From Trichobilharzia regenti (taxonomy: Eukaryota > Platyhelminthes > Trematoda > Strigeidida > Schistosomatidae), in contig OX235263.1 of NCBI GenBank assembly GCA_944472135.2, positions 9,159,517 to 9,223,516 on the forward strand: a stretch of DNA of 64,000 nt. Direction: 5' to 3'. A program made the translations under genes and the position numbers. Shown here in pieces: positions 10,905 to 21,769 of the stretch. The notes beneath the pieces were generated by a model. The model was not told the origin of the DNA, ran no database searches, and saw only the letters and a program-made list of their open reading frames with translations. How positions within the stretch are numbered: the stretch's first letter is position 1; every line of letters begins with the position of its first letter.

Positions 10905-11014
10905 CTTCCTGTTTACCAGAACTTGGGGTTGGCTAAAACACTAGCGAGGTAGTTAACTAGTTGAGTTTGGGAAGGTGTGTATAGTCACAATTAATTCTTT
11001 TGTTAGTTGTTATA
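10905..11014. other. No feature recognised
   Basis: Short linker between the family B tail and the PLE inverted repeat; nothing seen. Confidence 0.4.
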
Positions 11015-11485
11015 TTTCGAAAAATACCCATTTATTCATAAGTAAAAACACAGTTTTTGTTCAGCGAAGAAATTTCTTTTCAACGACTTCATTTTCAAGC
11101 CAACTGTACAGTCGTATTTATTATATTACAGAAAGAGGTGGTTATTAAGTGGCACTAAATAATTGCTCAGTCAATGTACGTATATATGTGATAAAAGTTA
11201 TAAGCGGTAGAGTTGAAGTGGATAAATTACAAAAATATTAAACATTGTTTGTGATCCATCCACTTCAACTCTACGCCTTGTAATATTTTAATTATCGTTA
11301 TTCTTATCACTTATGATGATGTGTATATTGACTGAGCAGTTAATTATTTAGTGCCACTTAATAATAACCACCTCTTTCTGTAATATAATAAATACGACTG
11401 TACAGTTAGCTTGAAAATGAAGTCGTTGAAAGGAAATTTCTTCGCTGAACAAAACAAACTGTGTTTTTACTTATGAATAAATGAG
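11015..11485. repeat. Inverted repeat of PLE family 1 pseudo-LTRs
   Basis: Arm 1 (11040-11250) and arm 2 (11262-11485) are close reverse complements; for example, caacgacttcattttcaagc at 11090 is mirrored at 11415-11434. The spacer is about 10-20 bases, so single-stranded DNA or RNA could fold into a long hairpin. A third copy, directly repeated with arm 2, lies at 12545-12745. Confidence 0.85.
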
Positions 11486-11499
11486 TATTTTTCGTGATT

Positions 11500-12531
11500 C
11501 ATTAGAGTAAATGCACATAGATGTGAAAATAAGCAGTAATTTATCCTTGACGCATTGTCTAATTATATTTCGGCTGGTAAAACCTAGTTGCAAGTCAGCT
11601 GCAGGAAAAGTACATTTAATACATTCAGATGAACGATTTTTAATCAATTCAGCAGTGGTGTCACCTTTGAATGCCACACTCATAAACAGTTTTTTCTTTG
11701 GCACTGTGATTTGTCTAGGGGCTGATACTTTCTTGATGTTACGTTCAATGAACCATTGTTAAGGAGATTTAATCGAAGGTTATCTAGTTCCCTATCGATT
11801 GTCTCTGCAGAGCAGATTTTACGAATTCTGGAGCATAAGGAATGAATAAGATTTCTCTTTCTCCCTAAAGGTACCCAACTGTTGAAGTTAGTGTACTGTC
11901 GAGTGAATGTTGGCTTTCGGTAAATCGAAATTAACAGCGTTCCATTCTCTCTTCTATCTAGCTTAACATCAAGGAAATGAAACGAGGAGTTCGACTCTTC
12001 TTCGACCGTGAAAAGCAATGAGTGAGAACCGTTCAATATTCTATGAAGTTCTGCAGTTGAAGTGTTTTCATCACATATAATGAAGGTATCATCAATATAT
12101 CTTTTATACATAAACAAACTGTCGATGGTTTCCTTTAGTGGGCCATTCTCTAAGCTTCCCATGAAGACGTCCGCTAAGAGCGGTTCTAAAGGAAACGCCA
12201 CGGTGACTCCATCCCTTTGATTGTAGATGACATCATTAAATCTAAATTGCACATTCAGTGTGCATCTCAATAACAGTTGTTTAAGATAATCAGTTAGTAA
12301 GCCAATGTTCATGATGTTTAAATCAATATACTCGCAAAGATAGCAGATAGTGTCTACTAGTGGTACATCGGTGAACAATGAACAAACATCTAACGAAATC
12401 ATATGCTTACCAGTCACATTAATTTCATCAACACAACCGACAAAGTCAAAAGTGTCGGAAAGACTATGTTTACATAGATTTAATCTAACTGGTTCCAGAA
12501 CATTTTTGACATCAATCCACTTATGAAACAA
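11500..12531 (-). pseudogene. PLE family 1 reverse transcriptase (GIY-YIG domain lost)
   Basis: The 12531-11680 frame shows ISLDVCSLFTDVPL (first RT Asp block), the catalytic KRYIDDTFIICDE (YIDD codons 12088-12099), FHFLDVKLDRRENGTL and RKPTFTRQYTNFNSWVPLG, the PLE thumb block. A short deletion near 11755 shifts the frame; the linker then continues to 11500 as ITVPKKKLFMSVAFKGD and FPAADLQLGFTSRN. It ends at TSMCIY, where intact copies continue into the GIY-YIG nuclease. Here the pLTR begins instead, so the endonuclease is absent. The RT of this class primes on chromosome ends or nicks; this copy is a pseudogene. Confidence 0.85.
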
Positions 12532-12690
12532 TCTTTAATAATTCTGTAATTTATCCACTTCAACTCTACGCCTTATAACATTTTAATTATCGTTATTCTT
12601 ATCACTTATGATGATGTGTATATTGACTGAGCAATTATTTAGTGCCACTTAATAACCACCTCTTTCTGTAATATAAATACGACTGTACAG

Positions 12691-12733
12691 TTAGCTTGAA
12701 AATGAAGTCGTTGAAAAGAAATTTCTTCGCTGA
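12691..12733 (+). ncRNA. Hammerhead-like fold in PLE family 1 pLTR (candidate, core divergent)
   Basis: Stem I agc (12693-12695) / gct (12729-12731), gaa at 12713, then a 12-base palindrome (12716-12727) as a looped-out or intermolecular stem III, followed by C at the cleavage position. The same layout occurs at 42534-42573 with different paired bases. The CUGANGA core is not conserved (ttgaaaa), so activity is doubtful. Confidence 0.3.
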
Positions 12734-12747
12734 ACAAAAACTGAGTT

Positions 12748-12845
12748 ATTATATTATTGTTCCCTTGGACTGCAACAGGACGTCTCCACTTCGCCCTGTT
12801 CTGTGCAGTCCTCTTCAGCTGACATAAGTCTTCATCTCCTCCATT
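12748..12845 (-). mobile_element. RTE-like family C2, short 3' end fragment
   Basis: The sequence attgttcccttgg... cgtctccacttcgccctg matches the extreme 3' end of the C2 elements (compare 63336-63400). Confidence 0.55.
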
Positions 12846-12955
12846 GTGGATAAAATTTATTTTGATAAAGTCTCACAGTGTTTTGTTATACAGTCATATT
12901 TACTGATGACCATGTTTCGGGGACAATTTATTACTGCTCATAATCATATCAATTT
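12846..12955 (+). repeat. Dispersed repeat R1 (probable PLE end)
   Basis: Matches, with the opposite orientation, 13590-13730 and 37490-37640; same family as 46685-46835 and 59965-60170. The shared core on this strand is ctgatgaccatgtttcg near 12905. Confidence 0.5.
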
Positions 12956-12957
12956 TT

Positions 12958-13145
12958 TTGATTACAGCTTGATTCCACACTGTTTTTTTGGTTCAAGTAT
13001 GGAATTTTCAGCGTGGATATCGGTAGCCCAAAATTCGCAGGCCGACCATAGATATCAGGTGTGCGCCGGCGAGGGCTCGAACCCCGGACCACGTGCATGG
13101 TCGGCGAGAGTTGTAACCACTGTGCCACCGACGCACATCAAGGTA
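12958..13145 (-). mobile_element. SINE family S2 (tRNA-derived), near full length
   Basis: On the minus strand it reads a tRNA-like head with B-box ggttcgagcc (13074-13083), then cgcacacctgatatctatgg, the body with gggctaccgatatccacgctg and the end ggaatcaagctgtaatc. Other copies are at 48655, 48905, 56996 and 63005. Pol III transcription is inferred from the box motifs. Confidence 0.75.
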
Positions 13146-13149
13146 CTCA

Positions 13150-13780
13150 TACGAAGTTAAATAGTGCAGAGTCGATGAACCAGGATTCAGTAATCAACCT
13201 CCCTTACTCTCCATCTACCTACCTGTATTACTTTTTAGAATCTTAACCCTCTCCCACTGTGTTGTGTGGTTGTGTGTTAATGCAAGCAATGGTAGTGCTG
13301 AGCTTTTTTTCTAAATTATTTATCTTCTAGGGATCAACCATTCTTACCTTAGCTAAATTATTATGTTCCGACAATGTGACTACTACCCCTGACCTACTAG
13401 TTTTTGACCTATGTAGTTTACTTCACAGTTATTGCAGAGAGGTTGACTACTGAATCCTGCCTGGTTCATCGAGTCTTCATCTAACACGTGCAATAAGAAT
13501 AGCTCATCACGCATACCACAAATATGGAAAATACGCCTACCAATCAAGTCAAGCGATGAAAATTAGTGATGGAAGTATATAAATGAAGTTAGAAAGTTGT
13601 GTGAGTAGTGTCTTGATATGATTATTTGCAGTTGTAATAAATTGTGCTCAAAGCGTGTGATCATCAGTAAATGTTACTGTATAACCAACACTGTGGGATT
13701 TATCAAAATAAAATTTTATCCGTAATGGAGTTATACTCCTCTACCACCAACCACAGTGGCCAAGTTTTGATACTTATAAC
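13150..13780. repeat. R1-type repeat with internal inverted blocks
   Basis: Positions 13160-13390 recur inverted at 36990-37150, and 13425-13530 recurs directly at 37150-37260. Positions 13590-13730 are the R1 core in minus orientation. The layout suggests a PLE end array, but no ORF is present. Positions 13740-13830 carry nothing recognised. Confidence 0.45.
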
Positions 13781-13829
13781 AATAATGATAATATTTTTTA
13801 GAAATTTTATCATTTGTTTCATACTTTAG

Positions 13830-14808
13830 GCATGCCCTTGTTTGATTCTTTGATTAAATATGAGATGAAGAAAACAGGAAACAGGCATAAAATGGATCCA
13901 CACAAAAAGAGACTTGGAGGATCTGAACTTCGCCGATGATATACATCTGATTTCTCACAAACTGGAAGATATGCAAGTGCAAAGCAACAAGTTGGCAGAA
14001 GAAGCATCAAAGATAGGACATCACTTCAGGTGAACATAGAGGAGACAGAGGTGATGATAAAGATTCCTGGCTAACAGCAACAGCACCAACAAAAGACAAC
14101 AGACAACAATCAGTCAGCATAAATGGAAGAAATCCGAAAGAAACAACTTCTTTTACCTATCTACCTACCTGGGAAGCATCGTTTCAACTACAGGCGGATG
14201 GAGCTGACGAGGATATCAAGGCAGCAATGATTGGGAAAGCAAGACAAGCTTTCATTACTCTCAAGTCTGTGTGGAGGTCAACAGCACCCAGCATCAAAAG
14301 TGAGGTCTGGATTTTCAACTCCAATGTGATGTCAGTGCTACTCACTGTACGGATCAGAAACTTGGTCAGCGTGTCATAAAGAGCACCTCAAACAAACTAC
14401 AAACCTTCATCAACACCTGTCTTCGCTCAATACTACTCAAGATTAGATGGCCAGCCAGAAATGATCAGCAACAGGGTAGGATCTCTGGCAATGAGCGAAC
14501 CAATCAGAAACCGATTGTGCAACAAATAAGCAGGAAGAAATGGAGGTGGATTGGCTGGTCATACTCTGACGAAACCATCAAGTGACATCACTAGACAAGC
14601 CATTACTCTAGTGGAACCCGAGAGGGAAGCGGCGTGTTGGTCGTCAGTGTGAGGGTGACTTGGAAGAGGTCATGTGAAGAGGAGATGGAAACATGTGGGT
14701 AGACTTGGAGCCAGGTGAAAACGTTGGCAGAGAACCGAACGCAACGGAGACGTTTGGTTGAAGCCCTATGTTCCTCTAGGAATTAAAGGAAATAATAATA
14801 ATAATAGT
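13830..14808 (+). mobile_element. RTE-like family C, 3' half, degenerate
   Basis: The fragment has the RT catalytic LEDLNFADDIHLIS (FADD near 13935), then broken frames through ITLKSVWRS-like, CLRSILLKI-like and RKWRWIGWS segments. It ends ctctaggaattaaagg with AAT repeats at 14788-14808. Confidence 0.78.
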
Positions 14809-14930
14809 AATATAAACATTGACGTAAATTACTGTTTACCGATTCCGGCTGGCAGCCAGCTCTCACCACAGTATGACTGGCGTTTTTTCTCTCTCTCCCT
14901 GTTCACCTTTTTTGTTTTCCTTCTTCTCAG

Positions 14931-15203
14931 ACTGATGCAAATACATCTAATAGTACTACTAATATTGATGATGGTGATGATGAGAATGATGAAATTAGAA
15001 ATATATTCAATGAATCTCTTGAATTCTGTGCTATCAATCTACAAGAATTAATTTCACAAGCTGAAGCTAATTCTAATCGATTTATCAGTAAAGTTAATAG
15101 AAATGCCAGTGATCATAGAATGAATTCTACAAATCAATGGCCAATAGTCTCTATATCACCAGAATTAGAAGCGAGTATTGAACGAACAGCGTCTGCTTTC
15201 AAG
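14931..15203 (+). CDS. Host gene exon c
   Basis: A strong pyrimidine tract ends at acceptor ag 14930, with donor gtgagt at 15204. The length of 273 bp (91 codons, phase 0 at both ends) agrees with both neighbours. It begins TDANTSNSTTNIDDGDDEND, then a likely helical stretch IRNIFNESLEFCAINLQELI, SQAEANSNRFISKVNRN and SPELEASIERTASAFK. It is acidic at the start and amphipathic afterwards, so a coiled-coil or helical bundle is possible. The family is not recognised. Confidence 0.83.
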
Positions 15204-15209
15204 GTGAGT

Positions 15210-15469
15210 GAGTATTCTTTTGATTTACCGGGTTTTCTTTTAAGTCTGTGTGTCTGTGGTTCTCTGACCTGGCTAATGGTAGGTAGTTTATTATTGTATA
15301 GCTTTCATTTTTTCTTCTAGAGACACCATTTTCAGCGGGTTACATCAAGGTGGTGAAGCTCAGAGAATGAACATAAATCACAAATTAGGACAAAGAACAT
15401 CTGCCTGAGTTACGACTATTCTGTATTATTTCAGTGTTGGTTTATTTTAGATGACACAGAATTCATACG
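15210..15469. other. Intron sequence, no feature recognised
   Basis: T-rich intron start and unique-looking sequence with no coding motif. Confidence 0.4.
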
Positions 15470-16165
15470 AGTATATGACTGACTGACTGACTGTTCTCAA
15501 CGTAGAACTAACTTTGCACTGATGTTCAGCAGTTTGAGTGTCCTCTTCACTTATTTAGGAAGCTGCGTCAGCCCCAGTGCCAACGGGTTGATCGCTGACG
15601 AAATCTCAGCACGGATAGAGAAGGCTAGTTTGGCATATGCCAGTTTTAACGCCGTCTCTGCTGTAGACGTGATATCTGGCTAGCTGTCGACCAAAGGGCG
15701 GATGTACTGCTCATCAGTCCGCTCCGTCCTCCTTCATGGCTGTGAGACCTGGCCATTGAAAGTAAGAGATATGGAAGGGCTAGGTGTATTTGATCATAGG
15801 TGCCTCAAACCAGGTTGGAAAAGAGACAGCTAGTGGTGGCCAAACCAAAATATGGCTTCACCAATCAATGAAATCCATAACTGTTAGTTTAAGCCGGCTA
15901 CGTAGGAAGGTGTAGACTTCCTGACTGGTTGGAGTCCTCGTTATGGTAAAAACCAATGAAGGCTGGAGACAGTTATAGGTGATATGGCTCAATATCGTTG
16001 TCAATGGCTGGCGCCGATGCATCCACTTCTTGTGACTTATAATACCCAATAAAACTATATGATCCTTCGATACTACTATTCTTTTTATTTCATATCTCTG
16101 TTTACTGTCTCTATTTTGCATTTCTTTTACTTTCTTCTCTTGCCTTGTGTGCTGAGTCTGTCTCT
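15470..16165 (+). mobile_element. RTE-like family B, degenerate 3' fragment
   Basis: After an inverted scrap of the 3' tail (15470-15535), the + strand reads FTYLGSCVSP-like, ISARIEKA, YCSSVRSVLLHGCETWPLKV and then, after a deletion, the C-terminal end. It finishes at the tctgtctgtctg region shared with the next, inverted copy. Confidence 0.7.
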
Positions 16166-16980
16166 GTCTGTCTGTTTTCGATAGAGAACTTTGCACAAAT
16201 GTGCAGAAGTTCAAGTCGCCACACTCCGTGTAGCACGCGAAGCAAGAGAAGAAAGTACAAGAAAAGCATAATCGAAACAGTGAGCAGAGGTGTGAGACAA
16301 AGGAGGAGTAATAACGAAGAACAAAACAGTTTCATTGAAGATCATAAGTCACAGGGAGTGGATGCATCTGCGCCACTGAGAACGGTTTTGAGCCATGTCA
16401 TCAATTGTTTCCAACCATAGATTTTTACCGTCCCGAGGACCCCAGCCTGGAAGTCTACACCTTTCTACGTAGCTTAGACCAACTGTTGTGGATTCCATTG
16501 ACTGATGCCAAGTTTTTGTTTGACCTCCGCTAGCTTTTTTCCAGTCTGACCCTATATCCGCTAACATTGCTCGTCGAGGGAGGTGATGACTTGGCATACG
16601 TAACACATGTCCTAACCATCTCAGTCTTTGTAGCTTCACGACTTCGTCGATTGATTTCCCCTGTTTACCTAGAACTCTACGCCTAACTTCAATGTTGCTC
16701 ACCTTATTATACCACTTTACACGGGAAATAGAGTGCAGACACCTATGTTCAAAGACAGCTAGTTAGCCTTTTCATGTCTTCCACTCTCAGTGACCAGGTC
16801 TCACAACCATAAAGGAGGACGGAGCGGACTGATGAGCAGTACACCCGCCCTTTGGTCGATAGTCGAACATCTCGTCTACACCAGAGACGGCGTAAACTGG
16901 CAAATGCGAAACGAGCCCCTTGTATTCGTGCTGAGATTTCGTCAGAGATCAGCCCGTTGGGGCTGATGTGTGCTGAGTGA
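16150..16980 (-). mobile_element. RTE-like family B, 3' end (left arm of a large inverted duplication)
   Basis: The minus strand encodes the C-terminal region with an uninterrupted 117-codon frame 16702-16349 (SNIEVRRRVLGKQGKSIDEV ... NRSQWRRCIHSL). The encoded peptide is identical to that of 17815-18168 on the + strand, including private variants (PSHHLP, IGSDWKK, IDDMAQ). The tail repeat lies at 16150-16175. Confidence 0.85.
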
Positions 16981-16984
16981 AGTG

Positions 16985-17280
16985 TGGTGACTCGAACTGC
17001 CGCACATCAGTGCAAAGTTCCATGTTGAAACCAGACAGACAGATTTCGAGTCGTCACACTTAATTTAGCACACAAAGTAAGCGAAGAAAGTATAAAGAAA
17101 TGCAAAACAAAGAGATGAGGCAAAAAGAACAGTAATATCGAAAGACCATGTAGTTTTATTGGGTATTATAAGTCACAAGGAGTGAATGCATCGGCTCCAG
17201 CCATTGACAATGATATTGAGCCATATCACCTATAACTGTCTCCAGCCTTCATTGGTTTTTACCATAACGAGGACCCCAAC
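16985..17280 (-). mobile_element. RTE-like family B, decayed 3' end between the duplication arms
   Basis: A small + oriented tail scrap (16985-17040) is followed by a minus-oriented, older 3' end (to 17280). The join to the + strand arm at 17281 is abrupt. Confidence 0.65.
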
Positions 17281-18358
17281 CAGCGACTCAGGGATTCACT
17301 TGCTACCAGGGAATAATCTCGTTGACTTGGAATATGCAGACGATATAGTCCTTCTAGGCGACGACTCTGACAAAATGCAGAGTCTTCTGAACACCTTGAG
17401 CAGCAATCTACGAATGTTTGGCATGCGATTCGCTCCCGCCAAATGCAAGATGATGTTACAGGACTGGACTACATCGACGCCTAGTTTAAAAATAGGAAGT
17501 GAAGTAGTAGAGAATGTTGACCGCTTCACTTATTTGGGAAGTACCATCAACCAGTGCCAACGGGTTGATCTCTGACGAAATCTCAGCACGGATACAGAGG
17601 GCTAGTTTCGCATTTGCCAGTTTACGCCGTCTCTGGTGTAGACGAGATGTTCGACTATCGACCAAAGGGCGGGTGTACTGCTCATCAGTCCGCTCCGTCC
17701 TCCTTTATGGTTGTGAGACCTGGTCACTGAGAGTGGAAGACATGAAAAGGCTAACTAGCTGTCTTTGAACATAGGTGTCTGCACTCTATTTCCCGTGTAA
17801 AGTGGTATAATAAGGTGAGCAACATTGAAGTTAGGCGTAGAGTTCTAGGTAAACAGGGGAAATCAATCGACGAAGTCGTGAAGCTACAAAGACTGAGATG
17901 GTTAGGACATGTGTTACGTATGCCAAGTCATCACCTCCCTCGACGAGCAATGTTAGCGGATATAGGGTCAGACTGGAAAAAAGCTAGCGGAGGTCAAACA
18001 AAAACTTGGCATCAGTCAATGGAATCCACAACAGTTGGTCTAAGCTACGTAGAAAGGTGTAGACTTCCAGGCTGGGGTCCTCGGGACGGTAAAAATCTAT
18101 GGTTGGAAACAATTGATGACATGGCTCAAAACCGTTCTCAGTGGCGCAGATGCATCCACTCCCTGTGACTTATGATCTTCAATGAAACTGTTTTGTTCTT
18201 CGTTATTACTCCTCCTTTGTCTCACACCTCTGCTCACTGTTTCGATTATGCTTTTCTTGTACTTTCTTCTCTTGCTTCGCGTGCTACACGGAGTGTGGCG
18301 ACTTGAACTTCCGCACATTTGTGCAAAGTTCTCTATCGAAAACAGACAGACAGACAGA
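17281..18358 (+). mobile_element. RTE-like family B, 3' third with intact YADD (right arm of inverted duplication)
   Basis: The frame 17186-17575 enters family B at DSGIHLLPGNNLVDLEYADD (YADD near 17335-17346), then FAPAKCKMMLQDW and TYLGSTINQCQRVDL before a stop. The C-terminal frames 17514-17768 and 17815-18168 continue with breaks. The tail cagacagacagacagata ends at about 18358. The part after about 17610 is an almost perfect reverse complement of 16195-16890. Confidence 0.85.
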
Positions 18359-18359
18359 T

Positions 18360-18745
18360 AACCAGTCAGGAAGTCTACACCTTCATATGTAGCCGGCTTG
18401 AACTAAATGTTATAGATTTCATTGACTGATGATGTCATGTTTTGGTTTGACCACCACTGGTTCTTTTCCAGCCTCATCCTATGTCAGCTAACATCGGTCG
18501 TCTAGGAAGGTGATGGCTAGGCATACATAACACATGTCCTAACCATCTCAGTCCATGTAGCTTCACAGCCTCGTCGATTGATTTCCCCTCCCACCTAAAT
18601 AGCACTCGACGCCTAACCTGAATATTGCTCACCTTATTATACCACTTCACACGGGAGATAGAACGCAGGCACCTATGATCAAAGACAGCTAGTTAGCCTT
18701 TTCAGGTCTTCTACTCTCAATGGCCCACAGACGTAAATGAGGGCG
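18360..18745 (-). mobile_element. RTE-like family B, older 3' fragment
   Basis: Homologous to the minus-strand arm at 16440-16800 but with many more substitutions. It begins at the end of the preceding tail. Confidence 0.7.
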
Positions 18746-19120
18746 GGCCGGAAAGAATCACCAACTATGGGAAACTATGGGAATAAACAAGAACAAACCA
18801 ATCGCCAAGCAAAAAATATGCAGGAGAAAGTGGAGATGGACTGGACACTTGCCCGCTGAGGAGGCCGCTGGGTGACATCGCGTGCGCGTCAGGTCATTGC
18901 TCGCGTGGAACCAGACCGAAATGGAAACGGCGAGTGGGACGTCAGTGCAAGAGTGACATGGAAGAGATCGTGTGAAGAGGAGTTGAAACAGTATGGACTA
19001 ACTAACATAAATGCAGGTGTAAAATGCAGCAGTAGACAGAAGCAAGTGGAGACGTGCAGTTGAAGCTCTATGTTCCACTAAGAACCCAAGGGAACAATAA
19101 TACAATAATAATAAATTTTA
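18746..19120 (+). mobile_element. RTE-like family C2, 3' end
   Basis: Encodes ICRRKWRWTGHLP-like, RVTWKRSCEEELKQYGLT and the end gttccactaagaacccaagg followed by AAT repeats (19098-19118). It is the + strand counterpart of 63335-63700. Confidence 0.75.
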
Positions 19121-19129
19121 ATTCATACA

Positions 19130-19310
19130 TTGGTGGTTAAGTGGTATTGGTACCCGCCAGCGACTTACGTGGTCCAGGTTTGATTCCTGACTGGCTTACA
19201 TTCCCAAACCTTGCCTAATTTGTCAGCCGCTAGTAAGCCCGGAAAGGTTAAGGGTGAAGCTGGCAACTTCACACCATTAGTGGGACATCGCTATTGATGT
19301 TTAACTCAAA
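19130..19310 (+). mobile_element. tRNA-derived SINE-like copy (single)
   Basis: A tRNA-like head with A-box-like tggttaagtggtattgg (19131-19147) and B-box-like ggtttgattcc (19177-19187) is followed by a ~100-base body. It is not clearly one of the S1-S4 families. Confidence 0.45.
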
Positions 19311-19699
19311 ACACAAAAGAATTAAAGGAAAAGTCCCAATTCAATTGACCATCCATCTTGTAGAATGACATTTTCCGTGTTTTGTTTGCTTTCTGAGTGG
19401 AAGATACCACTTGAAACTTGAGCTTTAAAGTTTCAGTTGTAGTGGTGGTGTTTTCCTCTCTATAAGATAGTAGGGTTCCTACTGCCACAGGCAATCTTCT
19501 CTCTTTTTCGGAATTAATTCTGGCTAGTAAACAATGCATGACTTAGGATTACGCATCAGTCGGGAAATGGACTTCGGCTATGTGCATGGTTAGCGAGCTT
19601 TCTGTTATCGACGAACGACGCCAGTATAGTATAACTTAGTGTGTTTTCAAAAATTAGTTTGTAGGAATTTTATTTGTTTCAGTCTAGAGCACGGATTAC

Positions 19700-19870
19700 T
19701 CTCAGTTAGAGAAGTTGGGTGTTTCGTCTCAGTCCGTACTCATTGGCAGTGTGCACCGACTGGGTTTCGAACTCAGGAACTTCCAGTTAGTTGCTTGATG
19801 GTATACGAGCTTGACTTGTTACCGGAAAGTCCTGGGTTCGAAACTCATTGGGTGCATACTGCGGTTGGGA
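19700..19870. mobile_element. SINE S4 fragments, inverted pair
   Basis: 19700-19785 is a minus-oriented S4 head region (gggtttcgaactcagg); 19790-19870 is a plus-oriented head (atggtatacgagcttgac, B-box gggttcgaaac). Confidence 0.5.
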
Positions 19871-19929
19871 CACAAATCTTCAACAACGTGACTCCATTTC
19901 ATCTTGTCCTCTTCAGCAGCTGGTTTCGT

Positions 19930-20275
19930 AGTCCCTAATCTGCCGTCCAATCATCCTCGATATCACCATCTGGCTCCATCTTCTCAGCGTGTGTCCGACC
20001 AATCTTCGTTTCATTCTGCATACTTGTTAGGTAGTAGGTTCAACAACTAAGGTAGCTGTTGATAGAAGTCTGCAAATTGTTGGAAATACCTTCTGTGACA
20101 CGCTGACTAAGTTTATGACGCGTATAGAAGAAGTGATGGACTGATTTTGTATATGCGTTGAAAATTTGAATCTTGTTGTTTATGCTGGCTGAGTGAAACA
20201 GATTTCCAAACTAGTTTCAGGTTGATGAAGGTGTATCTCGCCTTTTCGATTCTGGCTAGCTGGCTGGCGGTGCGT
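19930..20275 (-). mobile_element. RTE-like family C fragment
   Basis: Minus-strand segments for ARYTFINLKLVWKS and related residues match the C/C2 C-terminal region (compare 63835-63910). Confidence 0.55.
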
Positions 20276-20435
20276 ACTGATGATGAGTCAGAATCCAGGA
20301 CAAAACAGCAGACTGTCCAGTACTCCACTGTTGGTTTTTTTTCAATGCTTCTCTGACTGATATATCAATCCGTGGTGTAACCAAAAACAAATGCAATCCC
20401 TACAAACTAATTCTTGAAAATTAATCTGATGCCCG
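20255..20435 (+). mobile_element. SINE S4 body fragment
   Basis: Contains the S4 body blocks gtccagtactcc and gtgtaaccaaa, closely following the family C fragment. Confidence 0.45.
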
Positions 20436-20439
20436 CTAG

Positions 20440-21310
20440 GATGGTCGGGGGTGGGTGCCTTGCGCTGCGGTTTGGCCACCCCTCCGTACACCTCTTGAAA
20501 TGCTCCCATATAACCGGGCGTCTTACATAGCCTCTCCTGAGGAAGTCCTACTCACTGCCTTCACGTGGCGGAGGTGTTTTTCACCGAAGTGAGAGGGCAA
20601 AAGCGGATGCCTGGCGCTCTTCACCGGGTTGACTGTCCATTGGATGACAGTCTAGGGGAGATGGCTAAACCTTGATTCCAAACCTCCAACGACTGGTGTA
20701 TAAAGCTCACCGGAGCTCACCGTCAGACGTATGGACAAAGGGCTTATTGGATGCCCTGGATGTCTGGCCCCATTCAAAAAGGCGTATGAACCGGACTCCG
20801 GTCACCGGCTGGCTTCCAATGGATAGTGGACTCCCTACTCCACTCCTACTGCCTTGTAGGTCACACTTGGTTGTGTAAAGGCTAGAGCTGCACTCTCAAA
20901 CAAAAGGCCGAGCGATGCTGGGGACATCACTCGTACCTAATTCCATGAAACTTCATGAACTCTCTGCAACATCAACCAAATTCCAGTACTGGTCCAACAA
21001 CGTCGCCTTCGGTGGTTTGGCCATGTTCTGCGCCGACCAGTGACGGTCTGGTCCAATCAGTTCTAAATCCCTGGCCATTTCCATCTTGGCGATGTCTCAG
21101 GGGTGGACAGCTGAAAACATGGCTTGGTACAGTCAAGGCTGATATGGAGTGCCTGGGCTGGGGCTACAAACTTCTACGGACTCCGTCTGTGGAACAAGAA
21201 TTGGATAACCCTGTCGCAAAACCTTGCATCAGATCGCCGCGCCTGGGCAGCGGTGATTCGAGATGTTCATGAAGCCGGCTCATCCTCCCGTAGGAGATAG
21301 CCGAAGTAAA
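20440..21310 (+). mobile_element. GC-rich composite retroelement with RTE-like C-terminal end
   Basis: This ~870 bp block is clearly more GC-rich than its surroundings. Its last third (about 20980-21300) encodes, through stops, RRLRWFGHVLRRP, RGGQLKTWLGTVKADMECLG and DRRAWAAVIRDVHEAG, the usual C-terminal end of an RTE-like element not belonging to A, B or C. The first ~530 bases carry no RT motif and look like a 5' leader or unrelated sequence. It may be an internally deleted, non-autonomous derivative. Confidence 0.6.
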
Positions 21311-21489
21311 GTAAGCAAGTAGTGACTGGGTACAGGATGAAGTTACCTGGAGCTCTTTTAGTGAGAAGTTTTGACCAGTGGGGTCCATCCAGTTGGCAGT
21401 AAGGATTGAGTTCCCGCTGGTAAAATTGGTTAGTGGTCGAGCTTAAACCACGAATCCGTAGAAGATAGAATTCCTGGACTGGCCATTGA

Positions 21490-21575
21490 ATCAGGTACCG
21501 ATGGTTGAATGGTATACGAGCCCCTACCTTGTGACCGGAAGGTCCTAGGTTCGAAATCCAGTGTGGGTGCGTCGT
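21490..21575 (+). mobile_element. SINE S4, tRNA-like head
   Basis: Contains gatggttgaatggtatacga and a B-box-like aggttcgaaatcc. The preceding 21311-21489 holds only scraps. Confidence 0.5.
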
Positions 21576-21769
21576 ACTGGTCAGTTAGTCATAAAGAGAA
21601 AGAGGCTGATGATCACTGTGTATGTCATTTTGTGGAGACGTAAACCAAGATCGCAATACTACTCACTAGAAGCCAGTTAGTTACCTTTGAATCATTAGAT
21701 CCAATGATTTTGTTGTTGTCGTTTGTAAAGCCTGCTCACTTTTTCAATGTTTTGTCTTTTAAATTTTAG

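Larger units (their letters stand above)
11015..12745 (-). mobile_element. Penelope-like element, family 1, with three pseudo-LTR copies
   Basis: A PLE ORF on the minus strand (11500-12531) is bounded by repeated ends: 12545-12745 and 11262-11485 in + orientation and 11015-11250 in minus orientation. The two 11-kb copies form a ~220 bp inverted repeat around 11256, and the 12.5-kb copy is a direct repeat of the second arm. Pseudo-LTRs in direct and inverted arrangements are characteristic of PLEs. The ORF is 5'-truncated at about 12531 and lacks the GIY-YIG domain. Confidence 0.85.
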
